Part shown: positions 1 to 8,425 of the stretch, in pieces
Position numbering within the stretch: the stretch's first letter is position 1
How the letters are laid out: each line of letters opens with the position of its first letter
Assembly (NCBI GenBank): GCA_020638995.1
Contig: JACKHM010000001.1
Span: 1,860,001 to 1,924,000 of the forward strand
Origin: Planctomycetaceae bacterium
GTDB lineage: Bacteria > Planctomycetota > Planctomycetia > Pirellulales > Pirellulaceae
Reading direction: 5' to 3'
Length of the DNA stretch: 64,000 nucleotides
Notes under the pieces: model-generated
Database searches by the model: none
What the model was told of the DNA's origin: nothing
What the model saw: only the letters and a program-made list of their open reading frames with translations
Made by a program: the position numbers and the translations under genes

Positions 1-486
1 GCGCCGAATCGGAATCGATTCCGAAAGCTCGCGATCGATCGCGGTGAGTGTTGTAACAGCTTCATGTAACGTGTCGCGCGCTAAGGTCAGCGTTTGATCG
101 GGCTGTGACGATACTTCGGACTCCATGCGAGAAAGTTCGCCGCGAGCCAAAACCGCCAAAGCAGCTTGGACACGGACGAGAACTGCTCGTGGACGTCTCG
201 AGTCCCTACACTTCAATGCGACTTCGCGAGCTTTCTCCCAATGCGAATCGCGTTCTGCTCCTCGCGAGTTCAATGCGTGGTCGGCATAGACGCGTATCAG
301 CTCGACGGCAAATTCGATTTGTTCGTCTGAAGTTGGCTGCAATACGTCGAGCCGTTGGAGACAGTAGGCTTCAGCCAGCGTGAACAATCGTCTCTCTCGT
401 AAGCCTGCAATGAACTCTTTGTCTTCGTCGCTGGCGGCCAGCAGCGAGGCAAGGAGCAATCCGAAGACGATCAAAGCGATCATCAT
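1..486 (-). CDS. Exported protein of the ExbBD operon, C-terminus beyond window
   Basis: Partial gene running off the left edge; 162 codons are visible and no stop is reached. The first 18 or so residues (MMIALIVFGLLLASLLAA) form a signal peptide or membrane anchor. The rest is a helical, charged sequence rich in Ala, Leu, Arg and Glu, consistent with a repeat protein such as a TPR protein. It is the last visible gene of the ExbB-ExbD-ExbD operon. The start chosen is the ATG pair at 486/483, with AAGGAG just upstream. The frame stays open up to a GTG at 609, two bases after the ExbD stop, but that extension is Arg-rich and unlike a signal sequence. I do not recognise the family; large periplasmic proteins at this position are common next to planctomycete ExbBD sets, so a role in the same envelope complex is an inference. 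Confidence 0.6.
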   Translation of the reverse strand, partial: MMIALIVFGLLLASLLAASDEDKEFIAGLRERRLFTLAEAYCLQRLDVLQPTSDEQIEFAVELIRVYADHALNSRGAERDSHWEKAREVALKCRDSRRPRAVLVRVQAALAVLARGELSRMESEVSSQPDQTLTLARDTLHEAVTTLTAIDRELSESIPIRR

Positions 487-610
487 GCTCCTTCGTGACA
501 AGTCCCTTCGCCACACGCGAGAACAACAAGCGACGCTCGTCACTGCGTTAGACCTCCCCGTAACGGGCTCATCGCGGCGGAGTGTGATGCGTACAAATGC
601 GCGGCTCACC

Positions 611-1069
611 TCAGACGTCCTCCGCGGCAGCGAACTGGACCTCGTCGAAGCCAACGCGCCGCGAAAGGTCATAGACGTCGATCACGTCGCCCAACGGTGT
701 CGCGTTGTCTGGGTCGATGATTACGGGCGCTTCGGCGTTTGCCTGAAAGATGCGTGCAAGCTTTGATTCGACGCCCGCAAGATCGCTCAGCAACTCATCG
801 CCTACTCGCCAACTGACACGACCGTTGTCCCATAACACTCGAACGATGACGTCATGAAAGTCCGCTTCCGGCGGCGGTGGATCGTTCGGACGGACCGTCT
901 CACCGCCCGTCATCTCCGACACACTGCTCGGCAAGATATGTTCGACAACGTGAAAACTTGCGGTCCAGACAAAGAAAATCAGCAACAGAAACACAACATC
1001 GATCATCGGAGTCATTTTGACGTCCAGCGGTTCGCGTCGGTCTATAAAGATCGAAGGGCGGCGCATCAA
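611..1069 (-). CDS. exbD: ExbD/TolR-family proton-motor subunit (second copy)
   Basis: 152 aa. Biopolymer-transport subunit that, with ExbB/TolQ, forms an inner-membrane proton channel powering an envelope machine. One N-terminal transmembrane helix (about residues 22-42) starts with the family signature MTPMIDVVFLLLIFF; Asp24 is the expected proton-carrying residue. The remaining ~110 residues form the periplasmic domain. Its ATG overlaps the stop of the preceding exbD by four bases (ATGA), indicating translational coupling. It shares the membrane helix with its neighbour but the periplasmic domains have diverged, so the two probably form a heteromeric pair rather than a recent duplication. 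No TonB-like gene is visible in the window. Confidence 0.9.
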   Translation of the reverse strand: MMRRPSIFIDRREPLDVKMTPMIDVVFLLLIFFVWTASFHVVEHILPSSVSEMTGGETVRPNDPPPPEADFHDVIVRVLWDNGRVSWRVGDELLSDLAGVESKLARIFQANAEAPVIIDPDNATPLGDVIDVYDLSRRVGFDEVQFAAAEDV

Positions 1070-1494
1070 CGAACGTCCTCGCTACGGTAAACGCCGAATG
1101 TCACCTTCCAGATTCCAGCTCGCGCGCACGACAACATGATCGGCGAGACCGACGAGTACGGTACGCTTCGATCGCCACGAATTCGTATCTCGACGTCGTC
1201 ACCGTGTTCGTTGCGAGCCTCCTTCAACCGCTGTTTCAATTCGTCGCGATCAATGCGCCGACCGGCGAGCAGCATCGTACCGTCCGATGTCACATTCAAC
1301 GTCACACGCCGCAATTCATCGTTTGGCTCCTCGCCACTGTCAGCGACCGGCAGCGGCAGCTCCATCTGAGCCTCTTGCTTTGCGAGATGGCTCGATACGA
1401 GAAAAAAGATGATCAACAAGAAGACGACATCGATCATCGGTGTCATATTGAACCCGACTTCGCCGCTGCGGAGTAACGAAGGGACTCGCATCAT
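1066..1494 (-). CDS. exbD: ExbD/TolR-family proton-motor subunit (first copy)
   Basis: 142 aa. Single-pass inner-membrane subunit of an ExbB/ExbD-type motor. The N-terminal helix carries NMTPMIDVVFLLIIFFL with the conserved Asp22, followed by a periplasmic domain (residues ~45-142) whose end shows the usual beta-alpha pattern. It overlaps exbB upstream and the second exbD downstream by four bases each (ATGA at 1491-1494 and 1066-1069), so the three genes are translated as a coupled unit. Two consecutive ATG codons occur at the start; the first fits the overlap. Confidence 0.92.
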   Translation of the reverse strand: MMRVPSLLRSGEVGFNMTPMIDVVFLLIIFFLVSSHLAKQEAQMELPLPVADSGEEPNDELRRVTLNVTSDGTMLLAGRRIDRDELKQRLKEARNEHGDDVEIRIRGDRSVPYSSVSPIMLSCARAGIWKVTFGVYRSEDVR

Positions 1495-2282
1495 GCACCT
1501 CCATCAGTCGGCGGTGGTGGTGGCGCCGCTGCGGATGGCTGCGACTTGGGCGATCGTCGTCGTTTGAGCGGCGCGAAGGCGTGCAATGCGACATAAGCAG
1601 CTTCGGCAACAAGTTGATCAACGCGATTGCGAAAGATGGCGAACGCGCCGAGACAAGGAATGGCGACAATCAGTCCGCCAACTGTGGTGACCAGCGCTTG
1701 ATAAATACCTTCTGCAAGATCGGCGGCTCCGGCCGATCCTTGAGTGTTCGCCACTTGCTGGAAGGCGAAGATCATACCCGTTACCGTCCCGAGCAAGCCG
1801 ACCATCGGGGCAATGTTTCCGATCACGGATAGGTACTCGATCTTACGGAACAAACGAGCTGACTGTTCGGCAGTTGCATCTTCCAGGGCTTTTTCCACAG
1901 CAGCCCATCCGCCATCAATTTCTGCAAGCCCGTTCAAAATCACGAATGACAAAAAGCTCGGTTGTTGACGACATGCTTGGTCCGCCTCGGCGATGCGTCC
2001 AACGGTCAGAGCCTCGCGAACTTGGTCGCCCAACCCGTCGGGCATAATCTCCGTACGCCGCAACGTCATGATGTGTTCGAAGACGAGATAGGCCGCCGTG
2101 AGCGAAAGCGCAAACAGCAGCAGGACAATCAAGAATCCCACAACACCGCCGGAGAAGATGATGCTGAAGACACCTTGTGGCGAGGATTCAGCTTCAGGGC
2201 CTGAAGCTCCCTGCGCAAACGCGGTGGTTACGATACACAGCAGTACGATCACAGCCGCACTCTTTAGCAGGATCTGTCGCAA
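1491..2282 (-). CDS. exbB: ExbB/TolQ/MotA-family proton-channel protein
   Basis: 263 aa. Channel-forming partner of the two ExbD proteins. Begins with a cleavable-looking hydrophobic segment (residues 5-23, ending TTAFAQ), then a transmembrane helix at about 44-67, a cytoplasmic helical stretch (~70-150), and two C-terminal helices (~155-182 and 195-220) with the family motif region IGNIAPMVGLLGTVTGMIFA. The tail is Pro/Ala-rich. The start is TTG at 2282, supported by GGGAGGG five to six bases upstream, and no in-frame ATG lies nearby. An N-terminal extra signal-like segment is seen in many planctomycete MotA/TolQ proteins. The partners imply coupling of proton flow to an envelope process; what it drives is unknown. 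Confidence 0.9.
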   Translation of the reverse strand: MRQILLKSAAVIVLLCIVTTAFAQGASGPEAESSPQGVFSIIFSGGVVGFLIVLLLFALSLTAAYLVFEHIMTLRRTEIMPDGLGDQVREALTVGRIAEADQACRQQPSFLSFVILNGLAEIDGGWAAVEKALEDATAEQSARLFRKIEYLSVIGNIAPMVGLLGTVTGMIFAFQQVANTQGSAGAADLAEGIYQALVTTVGGLIVAIPCLGAFAIFRNRVDQLVAEAAYVALHAFAPLKRRRSPKSQPSAAAPPPPPTDGGA

Positions 2283-2324
2283 GGTTCCCTCCCTATGAGA
2301 TCTGGTGCGGCTTTTGCCTGCACC

Positions 2325-3371
2325 TTACTTTTGGTTTCCATCCGCGAGCTGTTTTAATCGCGTGCTTGCGTCGATGGCGACTTGTGCTTTTGGATGTTTG
2401 TTGAGAATCTCGCGATACAGGCCGACTGCATCGCTCACTTGCCCCATTGTTTCGAGTTCTCGTCCTGCCGCCAACAGCGCATACGGAACCAAGTCCCGCT
2501 CGGCGGAGAATAGTATCGCGGTCCGCATGAAGTTGATGGCCGCTTGCTCGTGCATTTCATGGCGACTGAGTGCCGCACCGACCACGTAATAGGGGCCGCC
2601 GCGAATGGTAGAGGGCATCAATTCGATTCGCTGCCGCCAACGCTCAACATCTTCTTGTGCGGATGTGACGGCTTGCGTTCGCCACAGCTGAGCCTCGGCA
2701 AGAAACACAATTCGCGGATCGGATTCGCCTACAAACTCTCGCAGCGCTTTGATCGCTTCGGCTCGCCTCGCGGACGCCAGCGTCCAACTCGCGCCTATCA
2801 GCCGCAAAGCAGCTGAACTTTTATCCTGCAGCCATGCGGTCGCTTGACGCTCGACATCCAAATTCGGTTGTGTGGTAATCCAAGTCAACGGAATCGCCGC
2901 AATATAAGGAGTCGTCGGGTCGTCGCGATAAAGCGGCGCGAAGGCCTTCACGGCGTCATCGATCCTGCCGAGATAACGGTAGCACCAAGTCAATTGCGAT
3001 AAGACGCGGCGTTGTACCCAGCGACGTTCTTCATCTCGTAAGGCTTGTCGATACTTTGCCTCCGCGGCCCCGAAGTCCCCTGCAGCGAACGATGCGTTTG
3101 CCGATTGATGGATTTCCTTCCAGTTACCGATGACATCGATGACTCGGTCCGGATCGATCGTCTCCTGCCGACCATTGGGATATTGAAGTAACAAGCTCTC
3201 ACCCGTGTAATCAGCCACAGTGCCGGTCACGCGTCGCTGCTTCTCACCTGGCGCAGCGCGCACGATCACAACATCATCTGCGAGCGACGACCCGGTCGGG
3301 ACCCAAAAATGACAGATCACCGCGGCGACGCCGGTGTATAGGAACCTACGGCAGCTTCGAAACATCAACAT
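2325..3371 (-). CDS. Exported tetratricopeptide-type repeat protein
   Basis: 348 aa from the ATG at 3371; the frame is open further to a TTG at 3401, which would deepen the overlap with the upstream VWA gene from 26 to 56 bases. Residues 1-32 look like a signal peptide ending near SSLADD. Residues ~40-80 are a small beta domain, followed by helical pairs with TPR-like spacing (for example around ANASFAAGDFGAAEAKYRQA and the C-terminal GRELETMGQVSDAVGLYREI). Probably periplasmic. It lies between the VWA gene and exbB in one operon, so it is likely a scaffold of the same machine. Family not identified beyond TPR. Confidence 0.75.
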   Translation of the reverse strand: MLMFRSCRRFLYTGVAAVICHFWVPTGSSLADDVVIVRAAPGEKQRRVTGTVADYTGESLLLQYPNGRQETIDPDRVIDVIGNWKEIHQSANASFAAGDFGAAEAKYRQALRDEERRWVQRRVLSQLTWCYRYLGRIDDAVKAFAPLYRDDPTTPYIAAIPLTWITTQPNLDVERQATAWLQDKSSAALRLIGASWTLASARRAEAIKALREFVGESDPRIVFLAEAQLWRTQAVTSAQEDVERWRQRIELMPSTIRGGPYYVVGAALSRHEMHEQAAINFMRTAILFSAERDLVPYALLAAGRELETMGQVSDAVGLYREILNKHPKAQVAIDASTRLKQLADGNQK

Positions 3372-4338
3372 AGACGTGTTTCCCGTGGTTCTCTCGCGCA
3401 AGTCGCATTAAGAAATTCTCGCCACGTGGCCGTGGCCCGGAACCAAATTCGATCGAGTTGATGGTTGCCTCGGATCGGTTGCGGCGTCGGATTTCTGCGA
3501 GTTCAGAAGGCGTCAGTTGCGGTTCCGCGGCATCGGTCAGAAAGAAAATGACATCCGGACTCATGCCCAACGCCAAGACCAGCGCTTCGACATGCCTCGT
3601 GCCACCGATCGCCGTCATTCGGTCGACGAACTCAACCGCGAGCTTTTTGTTTTCGTCGCTGGCAAACAAGATGCTCGGCGCTCGCGAACGATCTGGATGA
3701 AAGACGGTTGTCTCGTCGTTGTAAAAGACGATCTGAAACTGATGCACACTCTCCAAATCGTTCAGACTCGCGGTCAGTTGCTGCTTTGCTGCCGCCATAG
3801 GACGGCCTTGAAATCCTTCCATGCTGGCTGAGCGATCGAACACATAGATGAATTTGTTCCCGGTACCTTCGGCGCCGAACACTTGGGTCCGAGCCTGGCC
3901 GCCGATCGTTCCGCGCGCACCTTCGCCACCTGTCGTAAATCCGATTGCGCCAGGCAACACTTGCCCAAGTCCAGCACCTGACGAGAGTTCGTTTGAGGAG
4001 GGAAGTTGCACCGCGAACTCGATCGAGGTCTCCGGCAACGAAGTCGGTTGACTTGATGAATCCGTGGCCGAAGTGGCCGTGACCGTCGCAGTCGCGTCCA
4101 GGTCTTCTTCCGTGAAGTAGCTCGTTTCAGCTTCTGAACGCTGAACCAGTGCGATGCCGGCGCTTCGGTCGGTTTCGACGCGTGGCCCTTTGACCGGCGA
4201 GCGAATCAACAGCGCACAGGCGACAAGCAAACAGGTGTGCAACCCGACCGACATCAGCCACGCGGGCACCCGCCGCGCCGCACGATAGTCACTCGATATC
4301 ATGTCGTAGTCGTTTGCAACAACCGCCAAAGCAAACAT
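3346..4338 (-). CDS. Membrane-anchored VWA-domain protein
   Basis: 330 aa. A short cytoplasmic N-terminus, one membrane helix (residues ~26-46, PAWLMSVGLHTCLLVACALL), an acidic Ser/Thr-rich linker, then a von Willebrand factor A domain from about residue 160. The MIDAS-type motif is VFDRSASM, with further conserved acidic positions at the expected spacing (IGGTRHVEALVLALGMSPD and FLTDAAEP). The domain should bind a divalent metal and a protein ligand in the periplasm. It is first in the operon with the TPR and ExbB/ExbD genes and overlaps the TPR gene, which suggests a structural partner of the motor. Many planctomycete VWA proteins have this anchor-linker-VWA layout. Confidence 0.85.
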   Translation of the reverse strand: MFALAVVANDYDMISSDYRAARRVPAWLMSVGLHTCLLVACALLIRSPVKGPRVETDRSAGIALVQRSEAETSYFTEEDLDATATVTATSATDSSSQPTSLPETSIEFAVQLPSSNELSSGAGLGQVLPGAIGFTTGGEGARGTIGGQARTQVFGAEGTGNKFIYVFDRSASMEGFQGRPMAAAKQQLTASLNDLESVHQFQIVFYNDETTVFHPDRSRAPSILFASDENKKLAVEFVDRMTAIGGTRHVEALVLALGMSPDVIFFLTDAAEPQLTPSELAEIRRRNRSEATINSIEFGSGPRPRGENFLMRLARENHGKHVYVDVSKLP

Positions 4339-4454
4339 TCAAAAGCTCTGTATAGACAAAGGATTACGACGGAACCGCGAGAGATTCTAAGAACGACTTC
4401 CGAATGCGTCAACGTGAAGCGGTGACGGACAGCGTCTGAACATCAAGCGTCTGA

Positions 4455-5156
4455 TTAGAAATCCGGTTGTGTTTTGGCCCGCCGAACGTCTCTGATCCAT
4501 TCAAACCAGTTCAAATCGCAATCCAAGTGGCCGTCTACGGATGCCAGGACAGGTGGCACACAACGGCGCGCCAACTCGTTCGCATTCGACAATTTGCTCT
4601 CGTCATCTTCACAACCGAGGTGCGGGAGATTATTGAGGACAACCCCTGCAACTTCTAACCCGTCACGAAACGTCGAGGCCGTAATTAGCGTCTGCAACGT
4701 CTGGTTGATTACCCCCAGAGCGTTCGGAGCGACAACGATCAATGGCAGTCCAAAATCGTACGCGATGTCAGCGACATACTCATCATCAGTGACCGGGGAC
4801 ATCAAGCCACCGATACCTTCAACCAAAACGACATCGCTTCGATCGCACCAAAAGTCGAGTCCCGATCGGAGCAGTTCAGCGTCAACTTCCCTACCTTCCG
4901 CGCGGGCCGCCAAATGCGGAGCCAATGGTGCCGTGAACCTCTGTGGACACACTTCGTCGATGGTCGCTGGCCGACCGGCGGCATCCCACAACACAAAAGC
5001 GTCATCCCGTTCATCGCCGCAACAACCACTCGCGGCAGGCTTGTAGACGCCAACGCGTCTTCCTTCGGTCGCGAGTTGTCTGGCAATCAATGCCGTAACG
5101 TAGGTCTTGCCCACATGTGTATCGGTACCCGTAATGAAGAGACCCGGCGTTGGCAT
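4455..5156 (-). CDS. bioD: Dethiobiotin synthetase
   Basis: 233 aa. Catalyses ATP- and CO2-dependent ring closure of 7,8-diaminopelargonic acid to dethiobiotin, the penultimate step of biotin synthesis, in the cytoplasm. The P-loop is at the very N-terminus (FITGTDTHVGKT, residues 7-18). VYKPAASG follows at about 41-48 and the BioD motif VEGIGGLMSPV in the middle. Length matches the family (~220-240 aa). The ATG at 5156 begins two bases after the stop of the upstream DUF6807 gene. The frame is open another 264 bases upstream, but that part is antisense-like composition inside the neighbour and lacks BioD features. No other bio gene is adjacent, so the pathway genes are presumably scattered. 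Confidence 0.92.
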   Translation of the reverse strand: MPTPGLFITGTDTHVGKTYVTALIARQLATEGRRVGVYKPAASGCCGDERDDAFVLWDAAGRPATIDEVCPQRFTAPLAPHLAARAEGREVDAELLRSGLDFWCDRSDVVLVEGIGGLMSPVTDDEYVADIAYDFGLPLIVVAPNALGVINQTLQTLITASTFRDGLEVAGVVLNNLPHLGCEDDESKLSNANELARRCVPPVLASVDGHLDCDLNWFEWIRDVRRAKTQPDF

Positions 5157-5158
5157 GA

Positions 5159-6112
5159 TTACGGCGTCAACTCGTAAGTTCGCTGATGATCCATGATGCG
5201 AGCCTGGTCTGTCGTCCCACGATGAATCACTAGGCGGTGTCGGATGACGAGCGGCTGTTCGGCCGATAGAGCAATCGGTTCGCGACCTGGATACGCAACA
5301 TTTTGCATTCCGTAATGACGCAATACCCAGCGCGGCGGGAACTGAGTCAGCGAGGGATGGCTCAGGATCGCGATGCCAGACAGACCCTGATCGCCAAAGG
5401 AGCCGCTGACTCCCGACCACGTGCTTGTCGATTGAACGGCGTCGTCGTCGAGAACGCCTCTTTCGTCGCGAATGATCATATCGGTGGGCGGTTTCACGCG
5501 GACGGTGAAGCCCGAGTACCCTTTCGCGTCCTCCGAACCGCCGATCTTCACGTCGGGCACAAGCGGCGTGAGCTGGATCGTGAAATCGACATACTGGACA
5601 TCACCCTTCTCCCGAAAGACTTGGATGCGAGTTCGTTCGCCGATGATGGCTTTCGAGGTACCGGAGTCGTCCAGCGCGTTAGAAGTCCACTCCGCTTGGA
5701 TGTCCAGTGTTGCGGAATCTGATGCTGCCTCGACAATCTCAGTTTCCTTGACAACAACCAGATGGTCTTTCGTCACCCACGGATCACCGACTTTGCGGTC
5801 ACCGACCCACAGCTGATGCCACGCCCAGAACACGCCTTGATGATGACGGTGATCTTTCGGAAAGCTCTCTGTCAACAGTTCTCCGTCCAGGCCGTACAAA
5901 GGGTGAACGAATCCTGCGCGTGTGTGACCGTGCTCGGTAATCGGCTCACTTTGATAGAACAACACGGGGCGATCGCCGGAGCGAAACTGAAGGCCTTGAT
6001 TTGTTCGCTCGATCCTCACGAATGCTTCCTCAGCAACGGAGTTCGTCGCAACTGGAATTGCGATGGACGCGACAATCGCGAGGTTAATGATCGACGCTAA
6101 ATTGGATCGCAT
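5159..6112 (-). CDS. DUF6807 (PmoA-like) secreted protein
   Basis: 317 aa with signal peptide (residues 1-25, MRSNLASIINLAIVASIAIP onward). It matches the DUF6807 family, often labelled PmoA family, which is abundant in planctomycetes and linked by context to carbohydrate catabolism; it is not a methane monooxygenase. Diagnostic stretches are the tyrosine/histidine-rich LYGLDGELLTESFPKDH and HHQGVFWAWHQLW, and the late DQGLSGIAILSHP. The start ATG at 6112 has GAGG seven bases upstream; earlier in-frame starts to 6259 would add a non-signal extension. Two bases separate its stop from bioD. Function unproven. Confidence 0.8.
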   Translation of the reverse strand: MRSNLASIINLAIVASIAIPVATNSVAEEAFVRIERTNQGLQFRSGDRPVLFYQSEPITEHGHTRAGFVHPLYGLDGELLTESFPKDHRHHQGVFWAWHQLWVGDRKVGDPWVTKDHLVVVKETEIVEAASDSATLDIQAEWTSNALDDSGTSKAIIGERTRIQVFREKGDVQYVDFTIQLTPLVPDVKIGGSEDAKGYSGFTVRVKPPTDMIIRDERGVLDDDAVQSTSTWSGVSGSFGDQGLSGIAILSHPSLTQFPPRWVLRHYGMQNVAYPGREPIALSAEQPLVIRHRLVIHRGTTDQARIMDHQRTYELTP

Positions 6113-6233
6113 GGGGTGCCTCGTCAGCGAATTCTTCGTTCCATGTGTCTTCGCACTCTTGAACACTGAGTCCCAAAGTAAGCGGAGGGATCCCAGAGTA
6201 GGCAGAGGGAGAAGCGGTGTGAAGGAAGAACGA

Positions 6234-7238
6234 TCAAACGCTCTTCGGAGCTGCGTCAATGCTAACGAGCTGACCTTCTTCCTGCTCTACAGCATGGCAG
6301 CGCACGATGTGGCCGTCCAGATCTAGCGGTTTGGGTGAGATGCTGCGGCAAACGTCCGTCGCCAGGGGGCATCGCGGATGAAAGCGGCAACCGGATGGTG
6401 GGTTGATCGGGCTAGGGACATCCCCTTCAAGTACAATGCGGTCCTTTTTCGTATCGGGATCCATCGAGGGAATCGCCGAAAGCAAGGCTTTGGTATAGGG
6501 ATGTCTGGGATTCACATACAGCTCGTCGCTGGTCGCCGTTTCGACAATTTCCCCTAAATACATTACTGCGACTCGATCCGAGATGTATTTCACCGCGGAG
6601 AGGTCGTGCGAGATGAACAGATAAGTCAGCTTGAATTCTTCTTTCAGATCGTTCAGCAGATTGATGATTTGTGATTGAATTGACACGTCCAGTGCCGAGA
6701 TCGGTTCGTCCAAGACGATAAAGCGCGGATTCAAGGCCAATGCCCGGGCGACACTGACCCGCTGACGCTGGCCGCCGGAGAACTCATGCGGATAGCGATT
6801 GATGTAGGTCGGGTCGAGGCCGACTTTTCGAAGCGTATCGCGGACTTTCTCAAGTCGTTCGGTCTTCGTGCCCATCCGATGCACGACCAGCCCCTCTTCG
6901 ACGATGCTGCGAATTGTCATCCGAGGATTCAGAGAGCTGTAGGGATCTTGAAACACGATCTGCATGTCAGCGCGAAGTTCTCGCAATTCGCGACCGTGGA
7001 TGTGTGTGACGTCTTTGCCGTCGAACAAGATCTTGCCTTCGCTAGGTTCGTACAACCGCAAGAGCGTGCGTCCCGCTGTTGTCTTGCCGCAACCGCTCTC
7101 GCCGACCAGACCCAGCGTTTCGCCTTCGGCAATGTGAAACGAGATGCCATCAACAGCCTGGACGTGCCCTATGACCGTTTGCAAGACTCCCGCGCGGACA
7201 GGAAAGTGTTTTTTGAGATTTTGGATTTCGAGCAACAT
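6234..7238 (-). CDS. dppF: Oligopeptide/dipeptide ABC transporter ATP-binding protein (OppF/DppF type)
   Basis: 334 aa. Second nucleotide-binding subunit of the peptide importer encoded here. Walker A GESGCGKT (residues ~46-53), Q-loop VFQDPYSSLNP, ABC signature SGGQRQR, Walker B IVLDEP and H-loop ISHDLS are all intact. The C-terminal oligopeptide-transporter extension with PSPINPPSGCRFHPRCP is present; its cysteines can hold an Fe-S cluster in related proteins. It is the last gene of the five-gene operon, separated from dppD by 63 bp that contain nested inverted repeats. Substrate class (di- or oligopeptides) cannot be decided from sequence. Confidence 0.93.
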   Translation of the reverse strand: MLLEIQNLKKHFPVRAGVLQTVIGHVQAVDGISFHIAEGETLGLVGESGCGKTTAGRTLLRLYEPSEGKILFDGKDVTHIHGRELRELRADMQIVFQDPYSSLNPRMTIRSIVEEGLVVHRMGTKTERLEKVRDTLRKVGLDPTYINRYPHEFSGGQRQRVSVARALALNPRFIVLDEPISALDVSIQSQIINLLNDLKEEFKLTYLFISHDLSAVKYISDRVAVMYLGEIVETATSDELYVNPRHPYTKALLSAIPSMDPDTKKDRIVLEGDVPSPINPPSGCRFHPRCPLATDVCRSISPKPLDLDGHIVRCHAVEQEEGQLVSIDAAPKSV

Positions 7239-7301
7239 GCGTAGCCGAGTGTTTAGTTTTGAGTCTTCAGTTTCCGGTCGTGAGCACTGAATACTCGGTA
7301 C
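7239..7301 (-). repeat. Nested inverted repeats between dppD and dppF
   Basis: The spacer holds two nested pairs of arms: CCGAGT (7245-7250) with ACTCGG (7293-7298), and TTCAGT (7266-7271) with ACTGAA (7286-7291). In RNA these could fold into an imperfect hairpin within the operon. Whether it tunes dppF expression or is a decayed mobile repeat cannot be judged from one copy. Confidence 0.35.
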
Positions 7302-8306
7302 CTAACACTCTCCTCCATAATCAATCTCTTCCACAAAGTGACAGCGGGCAATGTGACCCGGCGTGAACTCTCGCAGGGATGGCTCCTCCTGTTCGCAGCG
7401 TTCTTGCTGAAAGGGGCAGCGCGGATGAAACTTGCAACCGGCGGGAAATCGTAACGGACTTGGGACCATGCCATCGATCGACACGAGGCGTTCGCCCCGC
7501 TTCGTTTCAGGAGTGAGCTTTGAAGCGAACAGACCGTGTGTATAGGGATGGCGCGGGTTGTTGAACAGCTCGGCGACCGGTGCGTGCTCAACAATCTTCG
7601 ACGCATACATAACGGCGACTTCGGCTGCGACTTCCGCGATGATGCCAAGATCGTGGGTGATCAACAGAATCGACATATCGTTTTCTTCCTGCAACTCGCG
7701 GAGCAGGTCGAGGATTTGAGCTTGGATCGTAACGTCCAAGGCGGTTGTCGGCTCGTCGGCGATCAACAGTTTTGGATTGCATGACAAGGCCATTGCGATC
7801 ATCACGCGTTGCCTCATGCCACCAGAAAACTGATGTGGATACTCTTTGATGCGTTGTTCCGGGGCCGGCACCTTCACTTTCTGTAACATCTCGATTGCGC
7901 GGTTGCGAGCTTCGGCCTTGTCGACCTTCTGATGCAACCGAATCGCTTCCATGATCTGCGACCCGACCGTGAATACGGGATTCAGGGAGGTCATCGGCTC
8001 TTGAAAGATCATGGCAATGGTATTGCCGCGCAGCTTTCGCATCTCCGATTCGGCTAACTTCGTTAACTCGACCGATCCGTCCTCGTTGTGCAGCTTGACC
8101 GACCCTTCCACAATCCGTCCGGGCGATGAAATCAACCGGATCAAGGAGAATGCCGTCACCGACTTTCCGGAACCCGATTCGCCAACGAGTCCCAAGGTCT
8201 TGCCTTTGGGGATCGTAAACGACACGTCATCCACCGCCTTCACCGTACCTTCGTCGGTGAAGAAGTGAGTTCGCAGGTTTTTGACTTCGATGAGGGGGTT
8301 CGTCAT
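7302..8306 (-). CDS. dppD: Oligopeptide/dipeptide ABC transporter ATP-binding protein (OppD/DppD type)
   Basis: 334 aa. First ATPase subunit of the peptide importer. Walker A GESGSGKS (residues ~39-46), Q-loop IFQEPMTSLNPV, signature SGGMRQR, Walker B LLIADEP and H-loop ITHDLG are intact. A C-terminal oligopeptide extension (SPLRFPAGCKFHPRCPFQ) matches the OppD/DppD/OppF/DppF group. It follows the permease gene by 119 bp. With DppF it should form the heterodimeric cytoplasmic ATPase. Confidence 0.93.
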   Translation of the reverse strand: MTNPLIEVKNLRTHFFTDEGTVKAVDDVSFTIPKGKTLGLVGESGSGKSVTAFSLIRLISSPGRIVEGSVKLHNEDGSVELTKLAESEMRKLRGNTIAMIFQEPMTSLNPVFTVGSQIMEAIRLHQKVDKAEARNRAIEMLQKVKVPAPEQRIKEYPHQFSGGMRQRVMIAMALSCNPKLLIADEPTTALDVTIQAQILDLLRELQEENDMSILLITHDLGIIAEVAAEVAVMYASKIVEHAPVAELFNNPRHPYTHGLFASKLTPETKRGERLVSIDGMVPSPLRFPAGCKFHPRCPFQQERCEQEEPSLREFTPGHIARCHFVEEIDYGGEC

Positions 8307-8425
8307 ATGGCAGACGCTAACAGGCTTTTTACGTGCGGAACATTCGCTTCAAGCGACGGTTTGGAGTTCGAGTTGATTTGCATTCAGCGATTCTCTGCAG
8401 GGCTCTTCACGGAGGAGCTTGGCAA

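Noticed and set aside
105..766. Open frames on the plus strand near the left edge
   Set aside because: They are antisense to the exported partial gene and exbD, with Arg-rich, non-conserved translation and no ribosome sites.
5159..6112. Particulate methane monooxygenase subunit from the PmoA family label
   Set aside because: It is a signal-peptide-bearing DUF6807 protein without the membrane helices or metal sites of true PmoA.
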